A stretch of DNA of 64,000 bases, taken from positions 1,018,001-1,082,000 of the forward strand of contig NC_085090.1 of NCBI RefSeq assembly GCF_963422355.1, written 5' to 3'. The DNA comes from Corticium candelabrum (taxonomy: Eukaryota; Porifera; Homoscleromorpha; Homosclerophorida; Plakinidae). This document shows, piece by piece, positions 28,687 to 37,424 of the stretch (position 1 is its first letter; every line of letters starts with the position of its first letter). The notes below the pieces were generated by a model. It worked only from the letters and a program-made list of their open reading frames with translations. It had not been told where the DNA came from and did not search any database. The position numbers and the translations under genes are program-made.

Positions 28687-29320
28687 CTGCAATAACTTTC
28701 CGTTATCCAGCGTGCACTCTGGAGCCTTCATGTATGGGTATGAGAATATCATAAATTTCAGACACGGTGGCTACTTTTAGCCAGTTCCCAAGCAAAGATG
28801 TCTTTGTTTCACTTCCCTGTTACAAAGATAGCAAACAATACAGTATATAACCACATCAAATACATACATATTCCTATCTAATTAAGTTGGCAAACAGACG
28901 AGCAGGTATCTGCTACATGTGAGAAGAATTGCAAAGTTAATTTCTAATCTAATACAAGTAGCGACATTACAATGACTCATATATCTGTCATACACAAACA
29001 AACAGACTAGCAGGCAGGCAGGCACAGTCGACACATGCACATGCATAACATACATATGAAATTCAGACACATCTGACCTTTGGTGCAGGCACACAAAGAA
29101 CTTCTTTCAGCCCTAGCACGGGCAGGTCAATTACAGCGAATCCCTTGCTACGAACATAGAATCTGAAACGAGGGCTGTCAACGCGCGCTTGCTTTTCATC
29201 TCCACTCGCCAGAACTCGTCGGATTCGCATAGCCTTCTCTTCACTAATTAATTGCGAGTTCTGTTTCGCTGAAAGAGTCTGAAGAAATTCGCGGAAGCTG
29301 TCCCGACGGCGATCAGCCAT
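28687..29320 (-). pseudogene. KRBA2-like gene, two N-terminal exons
   Basis: Exon 1 (29320-29078) encodes 81 residues starting MADRRRDSFREFLQTL, with LISEEKAMRIRRVLASGD, SPRFRFYVRSKGF and VLCVPAPK, and ends at a donor (AAG then GTCAGA). Exon 2 (28816-28687) follows an acceptor AACAG in matching phase 0 and encodes NWLKVATVSEIYDILIPIHE then HAG, a stop codon, RKVIAD, and a GTAAGT donor. The pattern (short N-terminal domain ending VLCVP, then a YxILxxIHxxxxHAG segment leading to an integrase core) is that of proteins labelled KRAB-A domain-containing protein 2-like in invertebrates, related to retroelement/Ginger-type integrases. The in-frame TAA and missing integrase make it a pseudogene. Confidence 0.5.
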
Positions 29321-29354
29321 GTCTAAAACTAACGCGGGTTCGTATTTCGCGAGA

Positions 29355-29412
29355 CTATTCGCGAATGGGTTAGCCCGTATGAGAATTCCCGAATGGGCTA
29401 GCCCATTCGCGA
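29355..29412. repeat. Palindrome cluster upstream of the KRBA2-like exon
   Basis: A perfect 20-bp palindrome CGAATGGGCTAGCCCATTCG (29390-29409), with a related half-site GCGAATGGGTTAGCCCG about 25 bp before it. It could be a transposon terminus or a protein-binding site. Confidence 0.75.
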
Positions 29413-29487
29413 ACGGTTCGGATTCCTACTTGGATCGTATCATTGACTTGCGTGGTCTCGGGCATTCCCTCGCTAATTAGCCTCAGC

Positions 29488-29687
29488 NNNNNNNNNNNNN
29501 NNNNNNNNNNNNNNNNNNNNNNNNNNNNNNNNNNNNNNNNNNNNNNNNNNNNNNNNNNNNNNNNNNNNNNNNNNNNNNNNNNNNNNNNNNNNNNNNNNNN
29601 NNNNNNNNNNNNNNNNNNNNNNNNNNNNNNNNNNNNNNNNNNNNNNNNNNNNNNNNNNNNNNNNNNNNNNNNNNNNNNNNNNNNNNN
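29488..29687. other. Assembly gap (200 N)
   Basis: Exactly 200 unknown bases, a typical fixed-size scaffold gap. The beginning of the Harbinger pseudogene is probably hidden in it. Frames crossing it are meaningless. Confidence 0.99.
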
Positions 29688-30614
29688 ACTTTTGGAACCA
29701 TTGCCGGCAGAACTGGCATTGCTGTAGTCCCCAACGGCTGATGAACTCACTCAACAGTCTGTAGCATTCTCAAGGAGATTTGCACTGTACTATGGAGTGT
29801 TCTTCAGCCTGACTACGTTAGGATGCCATCATGTGAAGAGGAATGGAGACATTGCTAAAGAATTTTAGAAGTCCTGGATCTTTTCTAATTGCACAGGGGC
29901 AATTGATGTGAAGCACATCACTATTCAAGCTCCTGGCCTCTTTTCTTCATCTTATTACACGGTAGTCCTCTTAGCTTTATGTGATGCCCATTATCACTTC
30001 GTTATGGTAGATGTAGGCGACACTGGTCGGCAAAGTGATGGTGGAGTCCTGGCAAACTCAGCTTTGGACAAGCAGAATCATACGGCTTACATCTAACGTC
30101 TTCTACAGCTTTACCAGATGCCGCCATTGATGCACCATTTGTGTTTGTGGGTGATGAAGCCTTTCCTTTGCACACCCACATGGTTAGGCCGTATCCTGAT
30201 AGATACCTTGCTGATCCTGAGGCAGTCTTCAACTATCGTTTAAGTTGTGCGATAAGAACAATCGAGAATAGTTTTGGAATACTAGCTGCTCGATGGCATA
30301 TATTCAGACGGCCTATTATAGCATTGCCGAAATCCTTTACGCCAAAGCTGCTATAACTTTGCATAACTTTGAATAACTTTCTCAGGGTCGCTGAATCTGC
30401 TGTGTACTGCCCTCTTGGATTCATTGATGGAAACAGGAATGTTGTGGAATGTAGTTGGAGAAGTGAAGTACTTTTCTGTCGGATCGGCCACGTAGGTAGC
30501 AACAGATTTGGTCGATTTGCGGCTGAGATCAGAGAAACGTTTAGAGATTATTTCATGACTACTGAGGGACAGGTGACGTGGCAGTTCCAACATATACATC
30601 GTACAGAACACTGA
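29688..30614 (+). pseudogene. PIF/Harbinger transposase (HARBI1/DDE_Tnp_4), decayed
   Basis: Plus-strand frames give NCTGAIDVKHITIQAPG (first catalytic Asp), VMVDVGDTGRQSDGGVL (second Asp), FVGDEAFPLHTHMVRPYPDR, FNYRLSCAIRTIENSFGILAARWHIFRRP (catalytic Glu) and a C-terminal YCPLGFIDGNR with WRSEV. This is the DDE_Tnp_4 order found in HARBI1-like transposases. The reading frame breaks near 30097, 30357 and 30370, and the N-terminal half is missing or in the gap. No Myb/SANT partner or inverted repeats were found for this copy. Confidence 0.8.
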
Positions 30615-30618
30615 CTGA

Positions 30619-30670
30619 TGTCCACAACCGGCATTTTTAAGAGCCACAACCGACATTTTTAGGAGCCACA
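30619..30670. repeat. 22-bp tandem repeat
   Basis: Two and a half copies of CCACAACCGACATTTTTAGGAG just after the Harbinger remnant. Confidence 0.85.
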
Positions 30671-31225
30671 AAATTTGATCAGAGAGAATCCAGACTGAGA
30701 CTGTACTGTTTATACCAACTATTGTCTTATTAATAAGCAGTATAAACATCGTTATTGATTAATAACAATGGAGATATTTATATCCGAAAATAATGCACAC
30801 ACACATTCGAATACTTTTTGGGTTACAATGGATGTTTAGAGAAACAAGCTGACTTGATCGCGGTTTGAGTTAGAACAGCCAGCTGCAACACATCTCTTTA
30901 CCATTTTAGACCTGATTTACCTTGTGCGCGAGCATTTTCCGTTTACCTTGTGATGTCACGACGGAAACGCCTTAAGATTACCGGAAGATGAAAGGCAGAG
31001 CCAAATAAGCCAAAAGAACCCTCTTTTTAACCCTTAGAACATTAGCTAAAAATTCTAAAAGAAATCATGCATTCATTGGACTGTCAAAGCAACATTTCTA
31101 AGTTATACAATTATTAGTGATTTTCGTAAGTTGATGGTGGGGCGTTGGACTGAGCCGGTGTCGCCAGAGAGGAGCTGCCACTCGCGGGTTATAGGTGCTC
31201 TGATGTTGTGGGTGCTGTGGGGGCG
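30671..31225. other. No gene recognised
   Basis: No coding or repeat signal assigned. Confidence 0.5.
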
Positions 31226-31231
31226 TGTCGT

Positions 31232-31921
31232 TTATAAAAAATGTTGGTCGAGTAGTGGTTGGATTGATTGTTGTAGGAAGTGTAGAGTTTGTGCAATGTT
31301 TTGTATTTGTTGTTTGACGTCGTTGTGGGCGGGGTCGTGGTGTTGTCGCGGTTGATATTGGTGGTATTGGTTGTATTGTTCTGGTTGGTATCGATGGTAT
31401 TGGTGGTAATTTCTCGAGTCGTGTTGGTAGTGTTGTTGTTGTTCTCGTCTGTGTTGTTGTTGTTCATGTTGTTGTTGTTGGTGTCGTTGGTGGTTCTCCG
31501 GTCGTTGGTCGTGTTGTTGGTGATGTTCTTGTGTCGGTTGGGGTTCCCTGTGTGTGGTCTCGGGTCGTTGATGCTGGTCGGGGATGCGTATGGACATGAG
31601 TGCCGGAGGTCTGTTGTTGTCGTGTGTCTGGTGTTGGGGCACGTGATTGGAGTGTAGTCTTCTCGTGTCGTAGGTGCCTCTGGTCATGGTTCTGCTCCGG
31701 GTTGTTCGGTTGAGATAGTTTAATTTCTTGAATGGTCTCTGGTCTAATTCGGTTTTCAGTTTGTTGATGTATTCCGTGTTGTTTTGTTGTTGTTCTCGGT
31801 GGTCAGTCTGTTGTTGTACGTCGAGGTCATGGGAGATGTTATCCAGATGTCGTTGTAGGTCGGTGATTTCCTTTTCGAGTTGTGCTTTTGTCTCTTGTAG
31901 ATGTTGCACTGATAGTAGCAT
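31232..31921 (-). CDS. Gln/His-rich protein of unknown function
   Basis: A 229-residue open frame. Residues about 1-60 are strongly helical with heptad character (LQETKAQLEKEITDLQRHL, YINKLKTEL), consistent with a coiled coil. The rest is low-complexity Gln/His/Tyr/Arg-rich sequence. I do not recognise the family. Because it precedes no clear partner and the Penelope-like element begins 1.3 kb away on the same strand, it could be an accessory ORF of a retroelement, or a microsatellite-driven spurious frame. The TTG-rich plus strand inflates ORF length, so confidence is low. Confidence 0.25.
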   Translation of the reverse strand: MLLSVQHLQETKAQLEKEITDLQRHLDNISHDLDVQQQTDHREQQQNNTEYINKLKTELDQRPFKKLNYLNRTTRSRTMTRGTYDTRRLHSNHVPQHQTHDNNRPPALMSIRIPDQHQRPETTHREPQPTQEHHQQHDQRPENHQRHQQQQHEQQQHRREQQQHYQHDSRNYHQYHRYQPEQYNQYHQYQPRQHHDPAHNDVKQQIQNIAQTLHFLQQSIQPLLDQHFL

Positions 31922-31969
31922 TAGTCGTGACTCTGTGTCTCTAAGAATGGTCTCCCAGTTTCCATGAAA

Positions 31970-33130
31970 GTGTCATTTGAGTGATCTTTGGTTCTTTCCT
32001 GGTCGTTTTAGAAACGACTTAGAAGACCTAAAACCCAAGACGAGCTCGCCTTGGTACAATATCGACGTTAGGCGTCATCTACTAAACCTAAAAATTGTCT
32101 GCGCTGTTATGGAAACAACCTAAAATGCTTTTGAGAGACAGAAGCAAATCAAATTTTGCCAGCCCTGTCAACCAGACCGTACCCGCGCATCTCGACGGGT
32201 AGATTCGACGCTTTCATGTTCGCGTCTAACGTATGCCGATGATGTAAAATGCAATGGCACTGCTTTTCACAATAGAAGCAACTCATTCAGTACTTTAAAA
32301 CAGCTCTGGACCGGTCAGAAGTGTCGAAATTCCGTTCAGACGAATTCGTTGGAACGGGATTTTGTTTTGCGCGCAAAACACGACAAAACATTAGACGCTA
32401 AACGTATCAAATCACGACGTTGCTGTCACGATGGCCATTGAAACTTGTGAACGTAAGGAAAAATCAAAGCGAGTTTTGCCTATCGCTGTCGACCCTTCAG
32501 TATCAGGGAGACTGAGTGCTCAGCGGTATACTGCGTACTAAGAGTAAAGACACACATAACTTACATAGCTAAAAGTAAATTAAACAAGTACAAAAACACT
32601 TAGAAAACGATGAGCTTTAGGGATGAGTATGCACTTAATACATAGATCGTTCATTGATGCTCATTTCTTTCATCACAATCTTTTTAGGCTTTCGTCGCTT
32701 ACAGCAGTTGTGTGCATTTTCAACTTTTGTATTACGCTGAAGTCATAAGTGACATTTCTCTGGTATGTAATTAGAGATGTGACGTAGGAGATCATAATGG
32801 CATGAACGAAATAAGTATACATACGAAGCACTACCTAATAGACCCATGCATCTGATCACTTTCTCTACTTGTATTATTAGACGTTCTCTAGTTATAGTTT
32901 ACAATCTAAAATATTTAGGCCATGGTCGACTTCGAATCGCTGTAAATATAAATTCAGAAGCGCGCATCCAAATCATTATTTGGGAGAAATATGAATTAAT
33001 GCAATGTATTTGGGAGAAATATGAATTAATGCAATGTATTTGCTATTCTTTCTTATCTAGAGATAAAATTGAAACTAATTTAAGTATTTTTTATTAAATT
33101 CGTCAGTAACTCATCTACGGCGATGATGAT
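31970..33130. other. No gene recognised
   Basis: Mostly AT-rich with very short frames; contains a 30-bp tandem duplication listed separately. Confidence 0.5.
32977..33036. repeat. 30-bp tandem duplication
   Basis: Two exact copies of a 30-bp unit starting TATTTGGGAGAAATATG. Confidence 0.93.
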
Positions 33131-33139
33131 AAGTCAGTA

Positions 33140-35093
33140 TGAGGTAAACAGCGTGCATGGATTTGTTTCTCCCATCCACCGCATAAACTCATCGATTTCA
33201 TAGCTCTTGCACGACTGCACTTCGTTTTGAAAACACCAGGTTTTCAGAAAGGTTTTGACTCTAGTTTAAATAGCCTTTGGAAACTTGGCTCATACTAGGA
33301 GGTTTTCTGCTTCTTGGATTTCTTTTTCCATGTCGTGAAACTGAGCGATCTTCCAGATTTTCGGGAGCTCCGGACAGGGCATGGTTTCAGCAATGCTCTA
33401 ATATTCCCGTTCTGCTCCAGGTATTGCAATGTCCCGTCTATTTCATCACATACTGCTGGGTGTTAGTTGGTTTAATGTGTGTCTTGGTCGCAATTATTCA
33501 GGAGTCGCCAAATTTGGTCTTCTGAAGATCTATATCAAGAAACGTCGCAGCTGTTTGTGAAATGGACCAGGTGAACCTAATATAGGGGTTTAGTTCTTGT
33601 AAAAAGAGTTGATTAGTTTCTTATATTCGTCTTCCCATATCATAATAATGTCATCTATATAACGATACCAGAGTACTGGTTTTAGCTTTGTCGCTCCGGT
33701 CTTATTTTTAAAAGTTCAGCTCTAGATCCCACATGTACAGGCAAGCATAAGATGAGGCCGCCTTTCGTGCCCATTGCCGTGCCGTGGATTTGTCGATAAT
33801 ACTTATTGTTGAATTCAAAGACATTGTCTTTCAGAATGTGTGTCAAGAAGTCACGAATCATATCTGTCAGTCCTCGGTTTTGATAATGCTCTTGTTCTTG
33901 GTCGGTCACGGTCTTTATACCCTCGTCATGCGGTATCGAGGGATACAAACCTACGACGTCTATAGTAACGAGTTAAGATTGTTCGTTGACTTGCTGTTGT
34001 TGTAGAAGAGACAGAACGTGCCCGGTGTCTTTTAAATAGGTCTGTATCTTTTGTAGAATAGGTTGTAAATAGTAGTCAGTGATAGAGCTGATTCGTTCGG
34101 TAGGTCCCGAACAACCGCAGACTATCGGTCTCACCTGGGGCGTGTCCTTGTGAATCTTCTTAAGAGTATAGAAACGTTGTGTCCGACATAGCTCTTTAGG
34201 TGTATTGATGTATTCGAACTGTGTTCGAGTGAGGTTATGTCTTAGAAAATGAGACACGGCAGTCGTTTGTATTCGGTCATAAATATCGTGGGTCGTGTCA
34301 GAGGAGAGTCTCTCGTATTTTGTCTCATCCGATAAATATTCCTCCGCCGCATGTATGTAGTCGTTAGTGTCTTCTGCCGTTACACAACTTCCCTTGTCGG
34401 CTTTCTTTATTACGATATCGGTTCGTTGTTGTATTTTAGTAAGCGCTTGTCTTTCAGAAGACGATAAGTTATCTCTCCTAAGTCTTGTCGGTCTCGATTG
34501 TAGGAGTTGTCTTCTTGTATACGCGATGTATGTTTCTAAGATGATGTTACCGCTATCGGGATATGGACGTGTCGACTTTGATCTAAAATGATCGTATATC
34601 TGTCCGGACAGTCATGATATAGATACTGGATTCGTAGTCTTCTCGCGAATGCGTCGTAGTCTCGTTCAATTTGTTTCGTTGCCGTTGAAAAAGATTGTGG
34701 AACAAAAGTAAGATCTTTGTCAAGTACTGATATTTCTGCTGTCGATAAAGTACAGTTGGAAAGATTTACCATCTTGGAGCCCACAGGTGGCCGGCGTATG
34801 GTGTGTTGATACCGGGTCTTGCGAGCATGTGACCTGTTGTGTGTCCGTAAGGTTGTCCTTGGTATAGATGTTCCATAGTCGTTAGAGTTGTTGTGGCTAG
34901 CATCGTGGACTGTACCGGTACCGATGGATAGTACTGTGGTACTGGCCGATACGATACCGGTACCCATGGTGGTAGCGTAGTCGGGATCGGTACCGGCTGT
35001 TGGTTGAATCCCGTCGCCATGTCTAACAATGGTAATGATGGTTGTGGTTGGTGTCATTGTCGGTTGTAAAAGTAATCCGTTTTCCGTTATCAC
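33140..35093 (-). pseudogene. Penelope-like element reverse transcriptase, decayed
   Basis: From high to low coordinates the minus strand shows the N-terminal box VNLSNCTLSTAEISVL and FARRLRIQYLYHD (about 34760-34620), then QRFYTLKKIHKDTPQVRPIV (about 34180), MYPSIPHDEGIKTV and YYRQIHGTAMGT (33948-33770), RYIDDIIMIWEDEYKKLI (about 33665-33610), and a tail with KPTNTQQY (about 33490) leading to a KRSAVVQEL segment. This is the order of a Penelope-like RT. Several frameshifts and stops (for example after IHGTAMGT) kill it. I found no GIY-YIG endonuclease at the C-terminus, so it is either an endonuclease-lacking type or truncated. Confidence 0.8.
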
Positions 35094-35727
35094 GTACGGT
35101 CCTTATGCGAACACTAGGCGTAGCCACCTTCTTAACGGATTTAGGTTCAGGGTTAGGATTAGGGTTTTCTGTGTATTTTTGATTGTTATGATTCTTTTGT
35201 TGTTGTTGTCGGGACATATTGTTGTTTTTTTGTTGTTTTTTGTGTGTTTTATTCGTATTCCTACCCGATCGAGAAAAGGTGGGGGTGGATTTGGAAACGG
35301 TAGACTTGACAGTGGCTTGTTTTGTAGTCGATGACTTGACAGTGTTTGACTTCCCAGTATTCGATCGGGTAACGTTAGTAGTCTTATTCGTGGACTTCGT
35401 GGGCTTCTTACCGTTTATAGGTTTGTTCTTATTCTCCTGCAACAGGCTGAGTTTCTTTGTCCGTTTCTTCTCAAGTCTCTTCTCCAGAGAGTCCAATCGT
35501 TCATTAAATCGTTTGTGTTCGTTGTCTGTTAGATTTGAATCGAGTGTGTTTATGATATCTAGTATGTCCTCATCGTATTGTTCATTCAATGCATTTACAT
35601 ATTCTAAAGCAAGTTTCATCAACAGTACATTCGATAACTGTAGAAACATGAACATGTATTCGAAGCAAAAAAGAGCCAGGCTACAGCATGATACTTTCAG
35701 TTGATTCAGTAATGTCTGATTCATCAC
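35023..35727 (-). CDS. Basic N-terminal ORF linked to the Penelope-like element
   Basis: 234 residues overlapping the start of the RT frame by about 70 bp in another frame. Residues about 45-95 look coiled-coil (DSNLTDNEHKRFNERLDSLE, LEKKRTKK), followed by a Lys/Thr/Ser/Asn-rich low-complexity region. The stretch NPNPNPEPK is encoded by CCCTAA-like repeats. N-terminal coiled-coil and basic regions precede the RT in many Penelope-like elements, so this is probably the front of the same protein, displaced by a frameshift. The function is inferred from position only. Confidence 0.4.
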   Translation of the reverse strand: MMNQTLLNQLKVSCCSLALFCFEYMFMFLQLSNVLLMKLALEYVNALNEQYDEDILDIINTLDSNLTDNEHKRFNERLDSLEKRLEKKRTKKLSLLQENKNKPINGKKPTKSTNKTTNVTRSNTGKSNTVKSSTTKQATVKSTVSKSTPTFSRSGRNTNKTHKKQQKNNNMSRQQQQKNHNNQKYTENPNPNPEPKSVKKVATPSVRIRTVRDNGKRITFTTDNDTNHNHHYHC

Positions 35728-36050
35728 TCGAATTGTTCTTTTTCTGATTATGAAATGAAAAAGACCGTGAATACAAATAATTCGACATTAATATACATAT
35801 ATACGAGATTGCTGCATAATGTTTACAGCGACGAATTGAGTTAGGCATGCTTAGAATGTGATGCACAGGAAAATTACCTGTTCTCTTTTTCCGTTTTGCA
35901 GACGATCTAGAATCATAATCACGTTTTTTCTGCTTTCTTTTTTCGACTTTCTGTTTAACAACAACAAGGAATGTTTTTTGATCAGGTGTGGAACACAGAA
36001 ACACCATACACAATGTGTGAACTTTCGGAGAATAGCTGCTGACAAACAAT
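35728..36050. other. No gene recognised
   Basis: AT-rich spacer between the Penelope-like element and the Tc1 end. Confidence 0.5.
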
Positions 36051-36053
36051 ATA

Positions 36054-37417
36054 CAGCTGTAGCCAAAAGTTGTCGGATACATGTCATGTTTTATGTAAAT
36101 TGTTCATATTTGGTTAGAAATGCAGTTATAGCTCAGTAATAAATCCAATATAACAATTATAATTTGAGATAACAATATTTTTATTATAAAATGTCAATTA
36201 TGCCCAAAACTAACAAAACAGTATCATTAAATATATGGAGTAACATGTAACGTAGGAAAAGACATCATTTGAGATAGGAATAACAGCAACAAATTAGCAA
36301 GATCACAGCAATAATTACTACTATTTTGTACACAGTTTCTTGGCACGGATCAGAGCTGATATCCTTGTCGGCATGCTGTTCACCAGGTTCTGGCACCTCT
36401 CAGGAGCTATCCTCTGCCACTCGTCCTGGAGTACAGCCTTCAGCTGGGCCTTGCTGGTTGGCTGGTGACGTCGGGCAGCTATTTTCAGGTCGCCCCACAG
36501 GTTCTCAATTGGGTTCATGTCTGGTGATTGCTGCAGCCAGTCCATCACCCGAACATTGTTGGTCTGAAACCATCGTCTTGTTGAGACTGAGGTGTGGCAT
36601 GGAGCATTATCCTGCTGGAATGTGTAGTTCTGGCCAATCCGGGACATCTCACAAGCTGCAGGTAACATTGTATCATGGAGAATAGCCTGATACTTCTCAG
36701 AGTTGATTGTTCCGTCACAGACAGTCAGCCTTCCAACTCCCGAACTTGACATGCACCCCCAGACCATAACGGATCCTGAGCCATGTTTCACTGTGGGAAC
36801 GATGCCGTCTTTGTTCCACTCTTCTCCAGGCCTTCTTCGTACCCTCACATTCCCTGGAGTTGCGAACAACTGGAAACTGGATTCGTCAGACCATAACACA
36901 CGGTTCCACTGTCTTTGAGTCCATTTTTTGTGCCTATGAGCCCAAGCCAGTCTCTTCCTCTTCTGGTCAGGTTTGATGAGTGGCTTCTTTTGGGCCTTGC
37001 ATGACCTCAGACCACGGTCTAGCAACCTTCTGCAAGTTGTTCTGACGGAAGCAGTCACAGCACCACCATTAGTCCATTCTTGGTGCAATTTTACTGCTGT
37101 TTTCTTCCTGTCTCACAAGCTCATCCTGCACAGGTTCCTGTCGTCTCGAGCGGTGGTGACCCGTGGCCGTCCAGTGCGGCGCCTGTCCCTCACACTACCG
37201 GTTTGACGGAGTTTCTGGAGCAAGGCTGCAACGACAGCAGGAGATTTACGAACCCTGCGAGCAATCTGGCGACAGCTGAGACCCTCCTTATGCAGCACCT
37301 GGATCCTGATCCTCTCCGCCTTGGTGTAGTTCCGTGTCTTGGCCATCGTGAGCTTGGTATGAGTCAAATTGCTCAGAAACTTCTGCTAGACTTATAGCTA
37401 CACTTGTGCAATAAAAT
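36054..37417 (-). mobile_element. Tc1-type element, one end preserved
   Basis: The left end starts CAGCTGTAGCCAAAAGTTGT at 36054 after a TA, as expected for a Tc1/mariner terminus. The element carries a full-length Tc1 transposase on the minus strand. The opposite inverted end is not found; the sequence changes to LINE coding sequence around 37420. Either the right end was lost with the LINE 3' part or the junction is a deletion. Confidence 0.7.
36321..37346 (-). pseudogene. Tc1 transposase with a single nonsense codon
   Basis: About 341 codons, the normal Tc1 length. The paired HTH region is at the start (MAKTRNYTKAERIRIQVLH, LSCRQIARRV, then the RRRTGRPR AT-hook-like linker). After it one TGA interrupts the frame near 37113; the frame then continues without shift through CRRLLDRGLRSCKA. 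The DDE domain has Asp in LWSDESSFQLF, Asp in FQQDNAPCHTS and Glu in PDMNPIENLWGDLK, spaced like DD34E. Only that stop codon separates this copy from an open frame. The Met chosen (37346) starts the conserved N-terminus; an upstream Met at 37367 exists. Confidence 0.88.
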
Positions 37418-37424
37418 TGTGGTT

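Noticed and set aside
29443-29750. Open frames spanning the N block
   Set aside because: They consist of unknown residues across an assembly gap.
31289-31657. Plus-strand hydrophobic Val/Leu frame
   Set aside because: Antisense of the Gln/His-rich frame; TTG/GTT repeats produce it.
35142-35166. TTAGGG-like bases as a chromosome end
   Set aside because: Too short, imperfect and internal; more likely part of a retroelement ORF or chance.
35219-35704. Plus-strand frame rich in Phe/Val
   Set aside because: Antisense of the Penelope-linked basic ORF.
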